Assembly: GCA_963995505.1 (NCBI GenBank) | Contig: OZ023180.1 | Location: 8,901,263 to 8,965,262, forward strand | Source of the DNA: Hypericum androsaemum | Taxonomy: Eukaryota; Streptophyta; Magnoliopsida; Malpighiales; Hypericaceae | Length of the DNA stretch: 64,000 nucleotides | Reading direction: 5' to 3' | Part shown: in pieces, positions 45,727-58,230 of the stretch | How the letters are laid out: each line of letters opens with the position of its first letter | Numbering within the stretch: the stretch's first letter is position 1 | Program-made: the position numbers and the translations under genes | Notes under the pieces: model-generated | Database searches by the model: none | Told to the model about the DNA's origin: nothing | The model's input: only the letters and a program-made list of their open reading frames with translations

Positions 45727-46531
45727 TGATGTGAGCAAGCCTAAGGACGCACCTACTATCAAGCTTGTAGACTCGCAGCAAGTTCAAGTTCCAATTGGGC
45801 CAATGACAAGAGCACGAGCTAGGAAGTTGCAATCTGATTTCAATGGACTAATGCAAGAAGTTTGGGCTCAAGTTGGTGCGTACAAGTGCAAGGACGTGCA
45901 TGAGGCACATGCAAAGCCCATGCACGTGATAGAGGCTATTTTGGAAGCTTAATATGCACACCAACTTCTGGATGCATGCGCACATGGAGAATCAGCAAGA
46001 ATCAACCTATTTAGGCCATGCATCTTCTTGTTAGGACGTGCAATTAATTGTTATTCTATTAGATATTATTTGTTTAGATTATTTCCTATTTTAGTTGAAT
46101 AATTCGGCCAGAATCTCCTTAGAATAGGAAAGAGAGTTTTGGCCAGCCTTTGAACTCCTTTTTAAGGAGTTAGCTTGTTGAGGAATATTTTGGTACTTTG
46201 GGAGCCTATATAAAGAGGACTCCTAGCAATAAAACGGACACACACAATTCGGAAATACTTAGCATTGGCTAGTTGAGAGTTTGATACTCGTTTGTTCTTG
46301 CTTAGGCTGGTGAGTCGTCTTGGCTGGAATTTATCTTTCACTTATCAAGCGGACCATCCATCCTCGCTTGTGGCGTGATTCGACCTTAGGTCAAGGTTCA
46401 GAAGTTCTTGTTGCGGGTTAAGGTTCAATTTCGTGCCTTAGTTCGAGTGAGTTCTTGTGAGTTGTGATCTGATCCATTCTAAAGTAACAAACGGTCCGAG
46501 TTGTGAATCTTTTCCGCGGAGATTCATATCA
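45727..46531 (+). repeat. 5' LTR of R12
   Basis: TGATGTGAGC to GATTCATATCA. TATA box 46207-46214. Primer site TGGTATCAGAGC at 46534-46545. Confidence 0.96.
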
Positions 46532-47164
46532 GTTGGTATCAGAGCTTAGCTTGTTACTTTAGTTCACTATCCTTGTTATTTTTGTTCTTGTTGGTTCGTT
46601 TAGTTGCTCGTTATTTTTGTTCTTATTGGTTCGTTTTTTTTTCTCTTCGCTGTTTGAAAAGAGAGGAAAACAAACGAGTGAAGCAAGAAAAGAAAAGAAA
46701 AGAAAGAAAAAAAGAAAAGAAAAGAAAAGAAAAGAAACGAAAAAGGAAAGAAAAGAAAAAGTGCGTGAAGCCTAAAGAGGAAGCAAAGGCCGCAAGCAAG
46801 TCTAAAGAGGAAGCAAGATCGCAAGCAAGTCTAAAGAGGAAGCAAGGCCGCAAGCAAGCTTAAAGAGGAAACAAAATCAAAAAGGAAGCGAGCAAGACTA
46901 AAAGAAAGACCAAAGAAGAACTTTAACATTCTGGTTGTTAAAGCGTGAAGCTCAAGCAAGGCCGTTCTAGCCTTAGTAAGAACATACAAGTATCACGAGA
47001 GGAAAAAGGCAAGAGTGTGCGAGTACCTTAGAGAGAAAAGCCAAATATTTGAGTGCAAACACGAGTGAACTTGAGTGCACCTTACATTGAGAGTATACAC
47101 GTAAGGGAGTGAGCTTGTGAGGCCATATTTTTTTTATTACTAACCAATTTTTCTTGCAGCAAAC
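46532..47164 (+). other. 5' leader of R12
   Basis: GAAAA purine tract (46680-46770), then a 29-bp unit in three tandem copies (46792-46820, 46821-46849, 46850-46878, the last diverged), the shared leader block, and TACTAAC with T tract and TTGCAG before the ATG at 47165. R4 has a different 35-bp duplication at the same place. Confidence 0.84.
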
Positions 47165-50100
47165 ATGTCACATGAAGGTCAAACCATGGGAAACATAGAC
47201 CTTAAGTTATTAGTGGATGCATTGGCCGGGAAGCTCGAGCAGATGGTGCAAGCTCAGATGGAGCCTTTGCAACTACGCGTGGATGCCGTGGAGAATTCTC
47301 GTGACAACCCCCCAACGCGAGGCGAACTCCAAAGGCGTAGGAGAGGAGTACCTATTGGAGAGTCAAGCGGAGCTGATTCTGAGTCGGAAGAAGGCGTAGG
47401 CTCTACAAGGAGTCTTAGGAGAGCAAGAACAAGCCGTCCACCTAGGGAGGCGAGGCCAAAGAGAGACGACAACATAGGGAGTATCAAACTGAAGATACCT
47501 TCCTTTGCTGGTCGTTCTGACCCGGAGGCGTACTTAGAGTGGGAGAAGAAGATTGAGTTCGTGTTTGATTGCCACAATAGCTCCGAAGAAAAGAAGGTAA
47601 AACTTGCCATCACCGAATTCACTGATTATGCTATAACTTGGTGGGATCAACTTGTGACTAGCAGGAGGAGAAATAGAGAACGCCCTATAGCTACTTGGGA
47701 AGACATGAAAGTGGTGATGAGGAAGAGATTTGTTCCAAGTCATTACTATAGAGAGCTGTATAAGAAGTTACAAGGAATGAGGCAAGGAAGTTTGAGTGTG
47801 GAGGAGTATTTCAAACAGATGGAGATGGCCATGATAAGAGCTGATATAGATGAAGATAGAGAAGTTACAATGGCAAGGTTCTTGAATGGACTCAATCCTG
47901 AAATTCAAGACAAAGTTGAGTTGCAACACTATGTGGAGTTGGAGGACATGGTGCATATGGCAACGAAAATTGAGAAGCAACTCAAGAAAGGAGAGGGGAG
48001 AACAAAAGCTACATCGAATTCTACTTGGAAGCCAAACTACCAAAAGAAGTTTGACAAGCCACAAGCAGCCAAAGTAGAGCATAAATCCGAGAGTTCTCAA
48101 GCTAATTCTCAAAGGAAAGAGGAAGTCACTCCAGCTAGGAACCGTGACATCAAGTGCTTTAAGTGTCAAGGAAGAGGGCACATCTCAAGTCAATGCCCTA
48201 ACAAGCAAGCAATGGTGATCAAGGAGAGTGGAGAGATTGAAACTGAAGAAGAGGATTCGGAGCATGAAAGCATGCCTTCTTTGGAGGACGTATCCGAGGA
48301 AGAGTACCAAGCTGCTGAGAGGCTTACTCTTGTGTCTAGAAGAGCATTGAATGTGCAAGTAAAAGAAGAAAATGATGTGGCTCAAAGAGAAAATATTTTT
48401 CACACAAGGTGCTATGTCAAAGACAAGGTGTGTAGTGTCATCATAGATGGAGGAAGTTGTGCTAATGTTGCAAGCACTACTATGGTGGAGAAGTTAGGGT
48501 TACTCACGGGAAAACACCCTAAGCCTTACAAACTACAATGGCTGAATGATAGTGGAGAAGTACGAGTGATGAAGCAAGTATTGGTAGCATTCCGCATTGG
48601 CAACTATGAGGATGAAGTGTTGTGTGATGTTGTACCAATGCAAGCTGGTCACCTATTGTTAGGAAGGCCGTGGCAGTTTGATAGGAAAGTGCATCATGAT
48701 GGCTACACCAACAAGTATTCATTTATACTTAAGAAGAGAGTAATCACCTTGGCACCCTTGTCACCATCACAAGTTTGTGAAGATCAACGTCAGTTGCAAA
48801 AAGAAAGTGATGAGCAAAGAGAGCGTGACAAGAAGAAAAAGAATGAGAGGAGAGAAGAAGCCGAAAAAAAGATAAGAAAAACGGCCAATGGAGAGGAAAA
48901 GATTGAGAAAACAAAAGAAGCCGGAAAAACAGAAATTAAAACGGCCAAAGAGAGAAAAAACGAGAGTTGGAAAAAGAGTTACTATGTGGGAACAAGTGAT
49001 ATTAAGCAAGCGTGCTTTACAAAGAAGCCTATGATCTTACTTCGGTATAGGGAGGCACTTTTAAACACTAACGAGCTTGAACCACATGTACCTAGTACGG
49101 TTGTGTCTCTTTTGCAGGATTACAAGGATGTCTTTCCCGACGAGCTACCACCTGGTTTGCCACCTATTCGTGGGATTGAACATCAAATAGACTTTGTCCC
49201 GGGAGCTACCATACCTAACCGTCCCGCATATAGAAGCAATCCTGAAGAGACAAAGGAGCTTGAGAAGCAAGTCAACGAGCTGTTGGAGAAAGGGTACGTA
49301 AGAGAGAGCATGAGTCCATGTGCTGTTCCAGTCCTACTTGTGCCCAAGAAGGATAAAACATGGAGAATGTGTGTTGATTGCCGAGCAGTCAACAACATAA
49401 CGGTAAAATATCGTCACCCTATCCCTCGTTTAGATGACATGTTAGATGAGTTGCATGGTTCTTGCATGTTTTCTAAGATTGATTTGAAGAGTGGTTATCA
49501 TCAAATTAGGATGAAAGAAGGAGATGAGTGGAAGACTGCTTTTAAAACTAAGTATGGGTTGTATGAGTGGATGGTCATGCCATTTGGTTTGTCCAACGCA
49601 CCTAGCACGTTTATGCGACTCATGAATCATGTTCTACGTCCATTCATTGGTAAATTTGTAGTTGTTTACTTTGATGATATACTCATCTATAGCAAGAACG
49701 TGGGGGATCATCTAGAACATTTGAAATCTGTCTTAGATGCACTTAGAGAAGAACAATTGTTTGCTAACTTGAAGAAGTGCACCTTTTGTACGGATAAGCT
49801 TGTATTCTTGGGTTTTGTTGTTGGAGCTAACGGAATACAGGTTGATGAAGAAAAGATCCGAGCTATCCGTGAATGGCCAAGCCCTACAAGTGTTGCTAAT
49901 GTTAGGAGCTTTCATGGACTAGCTAGTTTTTATAGGAGATTTGTGAAGGACTTTAGTAGCATAGCCGCACCCATAACTGAAGTCATCAAGAAGAACGTGG
50001 GCTTTACTTGGGGAGAAGCTCAAGAGAAGGCTTTCCAACTACTGAAAGGGAAGTTGACTAATGCACCCTTGTTAGCTTTACCTAATTTCTCTAAGACTTT

Positions 50101-51952
50101 TGAAATAGAGTGTGATGCTTCTGGTGTAGGAATTGGAGCTGTCCTTATGCAAGAAGGAAGACCTATTGCATACTTTAGTGAGAAACTAAGTGGTGCAACC
50201 TTGAATTACCCGACCTATGACAAGGAGTTGTACGCACTAGTTCGAGCATTGGAGACATGGCAGCATTATTTGTGGCCCAAGGAGTTCGTGATTCACACTG
50301 ATCATGAGTCACTCAAGCACTTAAAGGGGCAACACAAGCTGAACAAGAGGCATGCACGATGGGTGGAATTCATTGAGACATTTCCTTATGTCATTCGCTA
50401 CAAGCAAGGTAAGGAAAATGTAGTGGCTGATGCACTATCACGAAGGTACGCCTTGATCTCAACTCTTGATGCTAAACTACTTGGCTTTGAACACATTAAG
50501 GAGATGTATGTTGATGATGTTGATTTTGGCGAGTTGTTTAGATCAACTGAAAGAAGTGCATTTGGTAAGTTCTTTCGTAATGAAGGTTACCTATTTCGTG
50601 AAAACAAACTTTGTGTGCCTAATTGTTCGATGCGAGAATTACTAATTCAGGAGGCACATGGAGGTGGCTTAATGGGGCATTTTGGAATTGCAAAGACCTT
50701 GGCAATGCTACAAGATCATTTCTTTTGGCCACACATGAAGAGAGACGTTGAGAGAGTTTGTGGTCGTTGCATCACTTGCAAGCAAGCCAAGTCAAAGGTA
50801 AAACCCCATGGTTTGTACACCCCACTACCTATACCTAGTGAGCCCTGGATTGATATCTCTATGGATTTTGTGTTAGGCCTACCTAGGACTAAGCGTGGAA
50901 GAGATTCAATTTTTGTGGTAGTGGATAGGTTTTCTAAGATGGCACATTTCATTCCATGTCATAAGACTGATGATGCTTCAAACATTGCTGATTTGTTCTT
51001 TAGAGAGGTTGTTAGGTTGCATGGCATGCCTAGGACAATTATCTCTGATAGAGATGCTAAGTTCCTAAGTTACTTTTGGAAGACCTTGTGGTGCAAGTTA
51101 GGTACTAAGTTGTTGTTTTCTACTACTTGTCATCCTCAAACTGATGGTCAAACTGAAGTAGTGAATAGGACTTTGTCTACACTTTTGAGAGCACTCATTA
51201 AGCATAACATTAAGACTTAGGAAGAATGTTTGCCTCATGTTGAGTTTGCTTATAATCGTTCTGTCCATTCTGCTACTCAATTCTCACCATTTGAGCTTGT
51301 TTATGGATTTAATCCTTTGACTCCATTGGATTTATCACCTCTACCTTCGAGTGAGCAAGTTAACTTAGATGGCAAGAAGAAAGCTGAATTTGTCAAGCAG
51401 TTACATGAGAAAGCAAGAATGAACATCGAGAAGCGCACGGAGCACTATGCAAGGCAAGCAAACAAAGGAAGGCACAAGGTTGTCTTTGAGCCGGGAGATT
51501 GGGTTTGGCTACATATGAGGAAGGAGCGTTTTCCTGTACAAAGACGTTCAAAGTTGCTACCACGGGGAGATGGTCCATTCCAAGTGATCGAACGCATCAA
51601 TGATAATGCCTACAAGCTAGACCTTCCGGGTGAGTATAATGTAAGTGCTTCGTTTAACGTGGCTGACTTGAGTCCGTTTGATGTAGGTGATGATTTGAGG
51701 ACAAATCCTTTTCAAGAGGAGGGGACTGATGTGAGCAAGCCTAAGGACGCACCTACTATCAAGCTTGTAGACTCGCAGCAAGTTCAAGTTCCAATTGGGC
51801 CAATGACAAGAGCACGAGCTAGGAAGTTGCAATCTGATTTCAATGGACTAATGCAAGAAGTTTGGGCTCAAGTTGGTGCGTACAAGTGCAAGGACGTGCA
51901 TGAGGCACATGCAAAGCCCATGCACGTGATAGAGGCTATTTTGGAAGCTTAA
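47165..51952 (+). pseudogene. gag-pol: R12 gag-pol, intact except one amber codon
   Basis: The same 1595-codon layout as R4, with codon 1352 (51218-51220) TAG where R4 has tryptophan (KTWEECLPH). It lies after the integrase catalytic glutamate, in the integrase C-terminal part. All catalytic motifs of protease, RT, RNase H and integrase match R4. The last segment is coded by the 3' LTR. The stop would remove about 240 residues including the GPFQV module and TRARA tail. Since the rest is undamaged, the element was probably active until very recently, or was moved by R4-like proteins. Confidence 0.95.
51714..51725 (+). other. Polypurine tract of R12
   Basis: AAGAGGAGGGGA just before the 3' LTR, as in R4. 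Confidence 0.82.
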
Positions 51953-52531
51953 TATGCACACCAACTTCTGGATGCATGCGCACATGGAGAATCAGCAAGA
52001 ATCAACCTATTTAGGCCATGCATCTTCTTGTTAGGACGTGCAATTAATTGTTATTCTATTAGATATTATTTGTTTAGATTATTTCCTATTTTAGTTGAAT
52101 AATTCGGCCAGAATCTCCTTAGAATAGGAAAGAGAGTTTTGGCCAGCCTTTGAACTCCTTTTTAAGGAGTTAGCTTGTTTAGGAATATTTTGGTACTTTG
52201 GGAGCCTATATAAAGAGGACTCCTAGCAATAAAACGGACACACACAATTCGGAAATACTTAGCATTGGCTAGTTGAGAGTTTGATACTCGTTTGTTCTTG
52301 CTTAGGCTGGTGAGTCGTCTTGGCTGGAATTTATCTTTCACTTATCAAGCGGACCATCCATCCTCGCTTGTGGCGTGATTCGACCTTAGGTCAAGGTTCA
52401 GAAGTTCTTGTTGCGGGTTAAGGTTCAATTTCGTGCCTTAGTTCGAGTGAGTTCTTGTGAGTTGTGATCTGATCCATTCTAAAGTAACAAACGGTCCGAG
52501 TTGTGAATCTTTTCCGCGGAGATTCATATCA
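51727..52531 (+). repeat. 3' LTR of R12
   Basis: 805 bp, one visible difference from the 5' LTR, TATA box 52207-52214, followed by TATCT of the satellite. Confidence 0.96.
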
Positions 52532-53579
52532 TATCTTGCCTTATCTTGCCTTATCATTCCTTTTCTTGCCTTATCTTGCCTTTTCTTGCATTTTCATGCC
52601 TTTTCTTGGCTTTTCATGCCTTTTCTTTCCTTTTCTTGCCTTATCTTTCCTTTTTTTACCTTTTCTTGCCTCTTCCCTGCCTTTTCTTGCCTTATCTTGC
52701 CTTTTCTTTCCTTATCTTGCCTTTTCTTACCTTTTTATGACTTTTCTTGCATTTTCTTTCCTTTCCTTGCCTTTTCCTTACTTTTCTTGCCTTTTCTTGC
52801 CTTATCTTGCATTTTCTTACCTTTTCATTTCTTTTCCTTGCCTTTTCTTGCCTTTTCCTTGCCTTATCTTTTCTTTTCATTTCTTTTCTTGCCTTTTCTT
52901 ATCTTTTCTTGCCTTTTCTTGCCTTTCCTTGCCTTTTCCTTGCTTTTCTTGCCTTTCCTTGCCTTTTCCTTGCTTTTCTTGCCTTTTCTTACCTTTTTCT
53001 TGCCTTTTCAGGCCTTTTCATGCCTTTTCCTTTCTTTTTTTGCCTTTTCTTACCTTTTCTTGCCTTTTCCTTTCTTTTTCTTGACTTTTCTTTCCTTTTC
53101 TTACCTTATCTTGCCTTTTCTTGCCTTACCTTGCCTTATCTTGCCTTTTCCTTGCCTTTTCTTTCCTTTTCTTGTCTTTTCATGCCTTTTTTTGCCTTAT
53201 CTTTCCTTTTCTTGCCTTTTCCTTGCCATTTCTTGCCTTATCTTTTCATATCTTGCCTTATCTTTCCTTTTCTTGCCTTATCTTACCTTTTCTTACCTTT
53301 TCTTGCCTTTTCTTTCCTTTTCCTTTCATTTTCTTGCCTTTTCTTTCTTTTTTTGCCTTTTCTTGCCTTTTCTTGACTTTTCATTCCTTTTCTTACCTTA
53401 TCTTGCCTTTTCTTGCATTATCTTGCCTTTTCTTGCCTTTTCTTACCTTTTCTTGACTTTTCATGCCTTTTTTTGCCTTATCTTTCATTTTCTTGCCTTT
53501 TCCATGCCTATTCTTTCCTTTTCTTGCCTTTTCTTTCTTTTTCCTTGCCTTTTCTTGGCTTATCTTGTCATATCTTTCC

Positions 53580-55740
53580 TTTTCTTTCCTTATCTTACCT
53601 TTTCTTGCCTTTTCAAGCCTTTTCTTTCTTTTTCCTTGCCTTTTCCTTCCTTTTCTTGCCTTATCTTGCCTTTTCTTGCCTTATCTTTCGTTTTCTTTCC
53701 ATTTGTTGCCTTTTCTTTCCTTTTCTTACCTTTTCTTTCCTTTCCTTGCCTTATCATGCCTTTTCCTTGCTTTTCTTGCCTTATCTTGCCTTTTCATTCC
53801 TTTTCCTTAACTTTTCTTGCCTTTTTTTTGCCTTTTCCTTGACTTTTCTTGCCTTATCTTTTCTTTTCTTGCCTTTTCATATCTTTTCTTCCCTTTTCTT
53901 TCCTTTTCTTGCCTTTTCAGGCCTTTTCCTTGCCAATTCTTGCCTTATCTTTCCTTTTCCTTGACATTTCTTTCCTCTTCTTACCTTATCTTACATTATC
54001 TTTCCTTTTCTTGCCTTTCCATGCCTTACCTCTTGCCTTTTCTTATCCTTTCTTGCCTTATCTTGCATTTTATTGCCTTATCTTGCCTTATCTTGCCCTT
54101 TCTTTCCTTTTCTTGCCTTTTTATTGCCTTATCTTGCCTTTTCTTCCATTATCTTGCCTTTTTATTCCTTATCTTGCCTTTTCTTACCTTCTCTTGCCTT
54201 TTCCTTCATTTTCTTTTTTATTCTTGCCTTTTCATGGCTTTTCCTTCCCTTTTCTTGCCTTATCTTTCCTTTTCTTGCCTTTTCTTGCCTTATCTTGCCT
54301 TTTCCTTGCCTTTTCTTTCCTTTTCTTGCCTTATCTTACCCTATCTTGCCTTTTCCTGCCTTTTCCTTCATTTTCCTTGCTTTCCTTTTCTTGCCTTTTT
54401 ATTCCTTTTCAATGCCTTTTCTTGCCTTGTCTTTCCTTTTCTTGCCATTTCCTTGCCCTATCTTGCCTTATCATTCCTTTTCTTTCCTTTTCTAGTCGTT
54501 TCTTGCCTTATCTTGGCTTTTGTTGCCATTCCTTGCCTTTTCATTAATTTTCCATGCCTTTTCTTTCCTTATCTTACCTTTTCTTGCCTTTTCCTTACCT
54601 TATCTTACCTTTTCTTGCCTTTTCAAGCATTTTCTTTTCTTTTCCTTGCCTTTTCTTGCCTTTTCCTTCATTTTCTTGCCTTTTCTTGCCTTTTCCTTGC
54701 CTTTTCTTGCCTTATCTTGCCGTTTCCTGCCTTATCTTTCCTTTTCTTTCCATTTCTTGCCTTTTCTTTCCTTTCCTTGCCTTATCATGCCTTTTCCTTG
54801 CTTTTCTTGCCTTATCTTGCCTTTTCATTCCTTTTCCTTAATTTTTCTTGCCTTTTTTTTGCCTTTTCCTTGACTTTTCTTGCCTTATCTTTTCTTTTCT
54901 TGCCTTTTCATATCTTTTCTTCCCTTTTCTTTCCTTTTCTTGCCTTTTCAGGCCTTTTCCTTGCCAATTCTTGCCTTATCTTTCCTTTTCCTTGACATTT
55001 CTTTCCTCTTCTTACCTTATCTTACATTATCTTTCCTTTTCTTGCCTTTCCTTGCCTTATCTTGCCTTTTCTTATCCTTTCTTGCCTTATCTTGCCTTAT
55101 CTTGCCCTTTCTTGCATTTTCTTGGCTTTTTATTGCCTTATCTTACTTTATCTTGCCTTTTCTTGCCTTTTTATTCCTTATCTTGCCTTTTCTTAGCTTA
55201 TCTTACCTTCTCTTGCCTTTTCCTTCCTTTTCTTGCATTTTCTTTCCTATTCTTGCCTTTTCATGCCTTTTCCTTCCCTTTTCTTGCCTTTGATTTCCTT
55301 ATCTTGCATTTTCTTGCCTTATCTTTCCTTTTCTTGCCTTTTCTTGCCTTTTCTTGCCTTATCTTTCCTTTTCTTGCCTTTTCTTCCCTTTTCTTGCCTT
55401 ATCTTTCCTTTTCTTGCCTTTTCTTGCCTTATCTTGCCTTTTCCTTGCCTTTTCTTTCCTTTTCTTGCCTTATCTTACCCTATCTTGCCTTTTCCTTCCT
55501 TTTCATTCTTTTTTCTTGCCTTATCTTTCCTTTTCTTTCCTTTTTATTCCTTTTCAATGCCTTTTCTTGCCTTTTCTTGCCTTGTCTTTCCTTTTCTTGC
55601 CATTTCCTTGCCTTTTCATTCCTTTTCCAACCTTTTCTAGCCGTTTCTTGCCTTATCTTGGCTTTTCTTGCCATTTCCTTGCCTTTTCATTCCTTTTCCA
55701 TGCCTTTTCTTTCGTTATCTTACCTTTTCTTGCCTTTTCC
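53580..55740 (+). repeat. Higher-order tandem repeat inside the satellite, ~1.03-1.15 kb period
   Basis: Irregular marks recur in order. TTGACATTTCTTTCC occurs at 53961 and 54992, and GCCTTTTCCTTGCCAATTC at 53921 and 54952, both spaced 1031. TTTCAAGC recurs at a spacing of 1010, and CCTTTTCAATGCC (54406 and 55552) at 1146. Two copies lie side by side, and the first mark returns at 56747 and in the displaced fragment at 18506. Confidence 0.75.
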
Positions 55741-57105
55741 TTGCCTTTTCTTTCCTTTTCTTATCTTTTCATGCCTTTTCTTGCCTTATATTTCCTTTCC
55801 TTCCCTTTTGATGCCTTTTCCTGCCTTTTCTTTCCTTCTCTCCTTTTTCTTTCTTTTTCTTTCCTTTTCTTGCCATATCTTGCCTTATCTTTCTTTTCTA
55901 GCCAGTTCTTGCCATATCTTGCCTTTTCTTGCCATTTCCTTGCCTTTTCAAGCCATTTCCATGCCTTTTCTTTCCTTATCTTGCCATTTCTTGCCTTTTC
56001 CTTTCCTTTTCTTTCCTTTTCTTGTCTTTTCATGCCTTTTCTTTCCTTATATTTCCTTTTCTTGCCTTTTCATGCCTTTACTTTTGTTTTCTTGCCTCTT
56101 TCTTTCCTTTTCTTCCTTTATCTTGCCTTTTCTTGCCATATCTTGCCTTATCTTTCCTTTTCTTTCCTTTTCTTGCTTTTTCTTGCCTTATCTTGCCTTT
56201 TCTTGTCTTTTTTTGCCTTTTCATGCATTTTCTTGCCTTTTTTGCCTTTTCATGCCTTTTCTTTCCTTTTTTGCCTTATCTTTCCTTTTTTGCCTTATCT
56301 TGCCTTTTTCTTGCCTTATCTTGCCTTTTCTTGCCTTATCTATCCTTTTCTTTCCATTTCATTCCTTTTCTTGCCTTTTCTTGCATTATCTTGTTTTTTC
56401 TTGATTGTTCCTTGCCTTATCTTTCCTTTTCTTTCCTTTTCTTGCCTTTCCTTCCCTTTTCTTGCCTTATCTTGCCTTTTCTTGCCTTATATTGCCTTTT
56501 CCTTGTAATTTTCCCCTTTTCTTGCCATATCTTACCCTATCTTGCTTTTTCATTTCTTTTCCTTGCCTTTTCTTGCCTTATCTTTCCTTTTGATTCCTTT
56601 TCCTTGCCTTTTCTTGCCATTTCCTTACCTTTTCTTAATGTTTCTTGACTTATCTTTCCTTTTCTAGCCGTTTCTTGCCTTATCATTCCTTTTCTTACCT
56701 TTTCTTGCCTTTTTCTTGCCATTTCTTGCCTTATCTTTCCTTTTCCTTGACATTTCTTTCCTCTTCTTACCTTATCATGAATTTTCTTGCCTTATCTTTC
56801 CTTTTGTTTCCTTTTCTTGCCTTTCCTTGCCTTATCTTGCCTTTTCTTGCCTTATCTTTCCTTTTCTTGCCTTATCTTACGTTTTATTGCCTAATATTGC
56901 TCTTTCTTGCCCTTTCTTGCATTTTTATGCCTTTTCTTGCTTTATCATACCTTTTCTTGCATTATCTTGCCTTTTTATTCCTTATCTTGCCTTTTCTTAC
57001 CTTTTCTTGCCATTTCTTTGCCTTTTCATGCATTTTCCATGCCTTTTCTTTCCTTATCTTCCCTTTTCTTTCCTTTTCTTGTCTTTTCAAGCCTTTCCTT
57101 GCCTT

Positions 57106-57150
57106 ATTGAACCTAAACCAAAGCCTATAGACTGAATTTGGAGAAATTTC
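57106..57150. other. Non-repeat interruption in the satellite
   Basis: About 45 bases without the ten-base pattern (from ATTGAACCTAAACC to GGAGAAATTT). No match to other parts of the window was noticed. It could be filler DNA from break repair. Confidence 0.7.
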
Positions 57151-58230
57151 CTTTTCTTGCCATTTCTTTCCTTTTCCTTTCCTTTTCTTGCCTTATCTTG
57201 CCTTTTCTTGCCATATCTTGCCTTATCTTTCCTTTTCTTTCCTTTTTTGCCTTATCTTGCATTTTCTTACCTTTTTAGGCCTTTTCAGGCCTTTTCTTTC
57301 CTTTCATTTCCTTATCTTTCCTTTTTTCCTTTTCTTGCCATTTCTTGCCTTATCATGCCTTTTCTTGCCTTTTCTTCCCTTTTCTTCCCTTTTCTTTCCT
57401 TTTCTTGCCTTAACTTTCCTTTTCTTTTCATTTCTTTCCTTTTCTTGCCTTTCCATTCCTTTTCTTGCCTTTTAATAACTTTTCTCGCCTTTTTTTCCTT
57501 TCTTTGCATTTTCATGCTTTTTTCTTGCTTTATCTTGCCTTATATTGCCTTTTCCTTGCCTTTTCTTGCCTTTTCTTACCTTTTCATTCCTTTTCCTTGC
57601 CTTTTCTTTCCTTTTCTTGCCTTTTCTTTCCTTTTCTTGCCTTTTCTTGCTATTTCCTTGCCTCTTCTTTCCTTTTCTTGCCATTTTCTTACCTTTTCTT
57701 GCCTTATCTTTCCTTTTCTTTCCTTTTCTCGCCGTTTCTTGCCTTATCTTGCCTTTTCTTACCTTTTCTTACCATTTCCTTATCTGTTCATGCCTTTACC
57801 TTACCTTTTCTTTCCTTATCTTGCCTTTTCTTGCCTTATCTTGCCTTTTTTTGCCATATCTTTCCTTATCTTTCCTTTTCTTGCCTTATCTTGCATTTTC
57901 TTTCCACATCTTTTCATTTCTTTTCTTTTCTTGCCTTATCTTGCCTTTTCTTGCCTTATCTTTCATTTTCTTTCCACATCTTTCCATTTCTTTTCTTTTC
58001 TTGCCTTATCTTGCCTTATCATGCATTTTCTTGCCTTTTCATGCCTTTCCTTTCCTTTTCTTGCCTTATCTTTCCTTTTTTACCTTTTCTTGCCTCTTCC
58101 TTGCCTTTTCTTGCCTTATCTTGCATTTTCTTTCCTTTTCTTGCCATTTCTTGCCTTTTCCTTGCTTTTCTTGCCTTTTCCTTGCTTTTCTTGCCTTTTC
58201 TTGCCTTATCTTTCCTTTTCTTACCTTTTC

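Larger units (their letters stand above)
45727..52531 (+). mobile_element. R12: group A element, sister of R4, one nonsense codon, very young
   Basis: 6805 bp, LTRs of 805 bp each with one difference seen by eye (near 46179), target duplication TATCT at 45722-45726 and 52532-52536. It is inserted in the satellite array. Internal sequence is almost identical to R4, but the U5 halves of the LTRs differ from R4 and resemble R3. Confidence 0.96.
52532..58230 (+). repeat. Main satellite array, 5.7 kb of 10-bp units
   Basis: Nearly the whole stretch consists of ten-base units of the forms CTTGCCTTTT, CTTGCCTTAT and CTTTCCTTTT, with one-base slips that change the phase. T tracts of four recur every ten bases on this strand. 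Because 10 is not a multiple of 3, all three plus frames give the same leucine/phenylalanine/serine-rich repeat, and so long ORFs appear (up to 518 codons); they are not genes. The minus strand gives lysine/arginine/glutamate repeats. The array begins at the R12 target site and ends at the R13 LTR. Confidence 0.96.

Noticed and set aside
52532..58230. CRISPR-like array
   Set aside because: There are no spacers and no fixed repeat of 25-40 bp; the period is ten bases and the context is plant retroelements.
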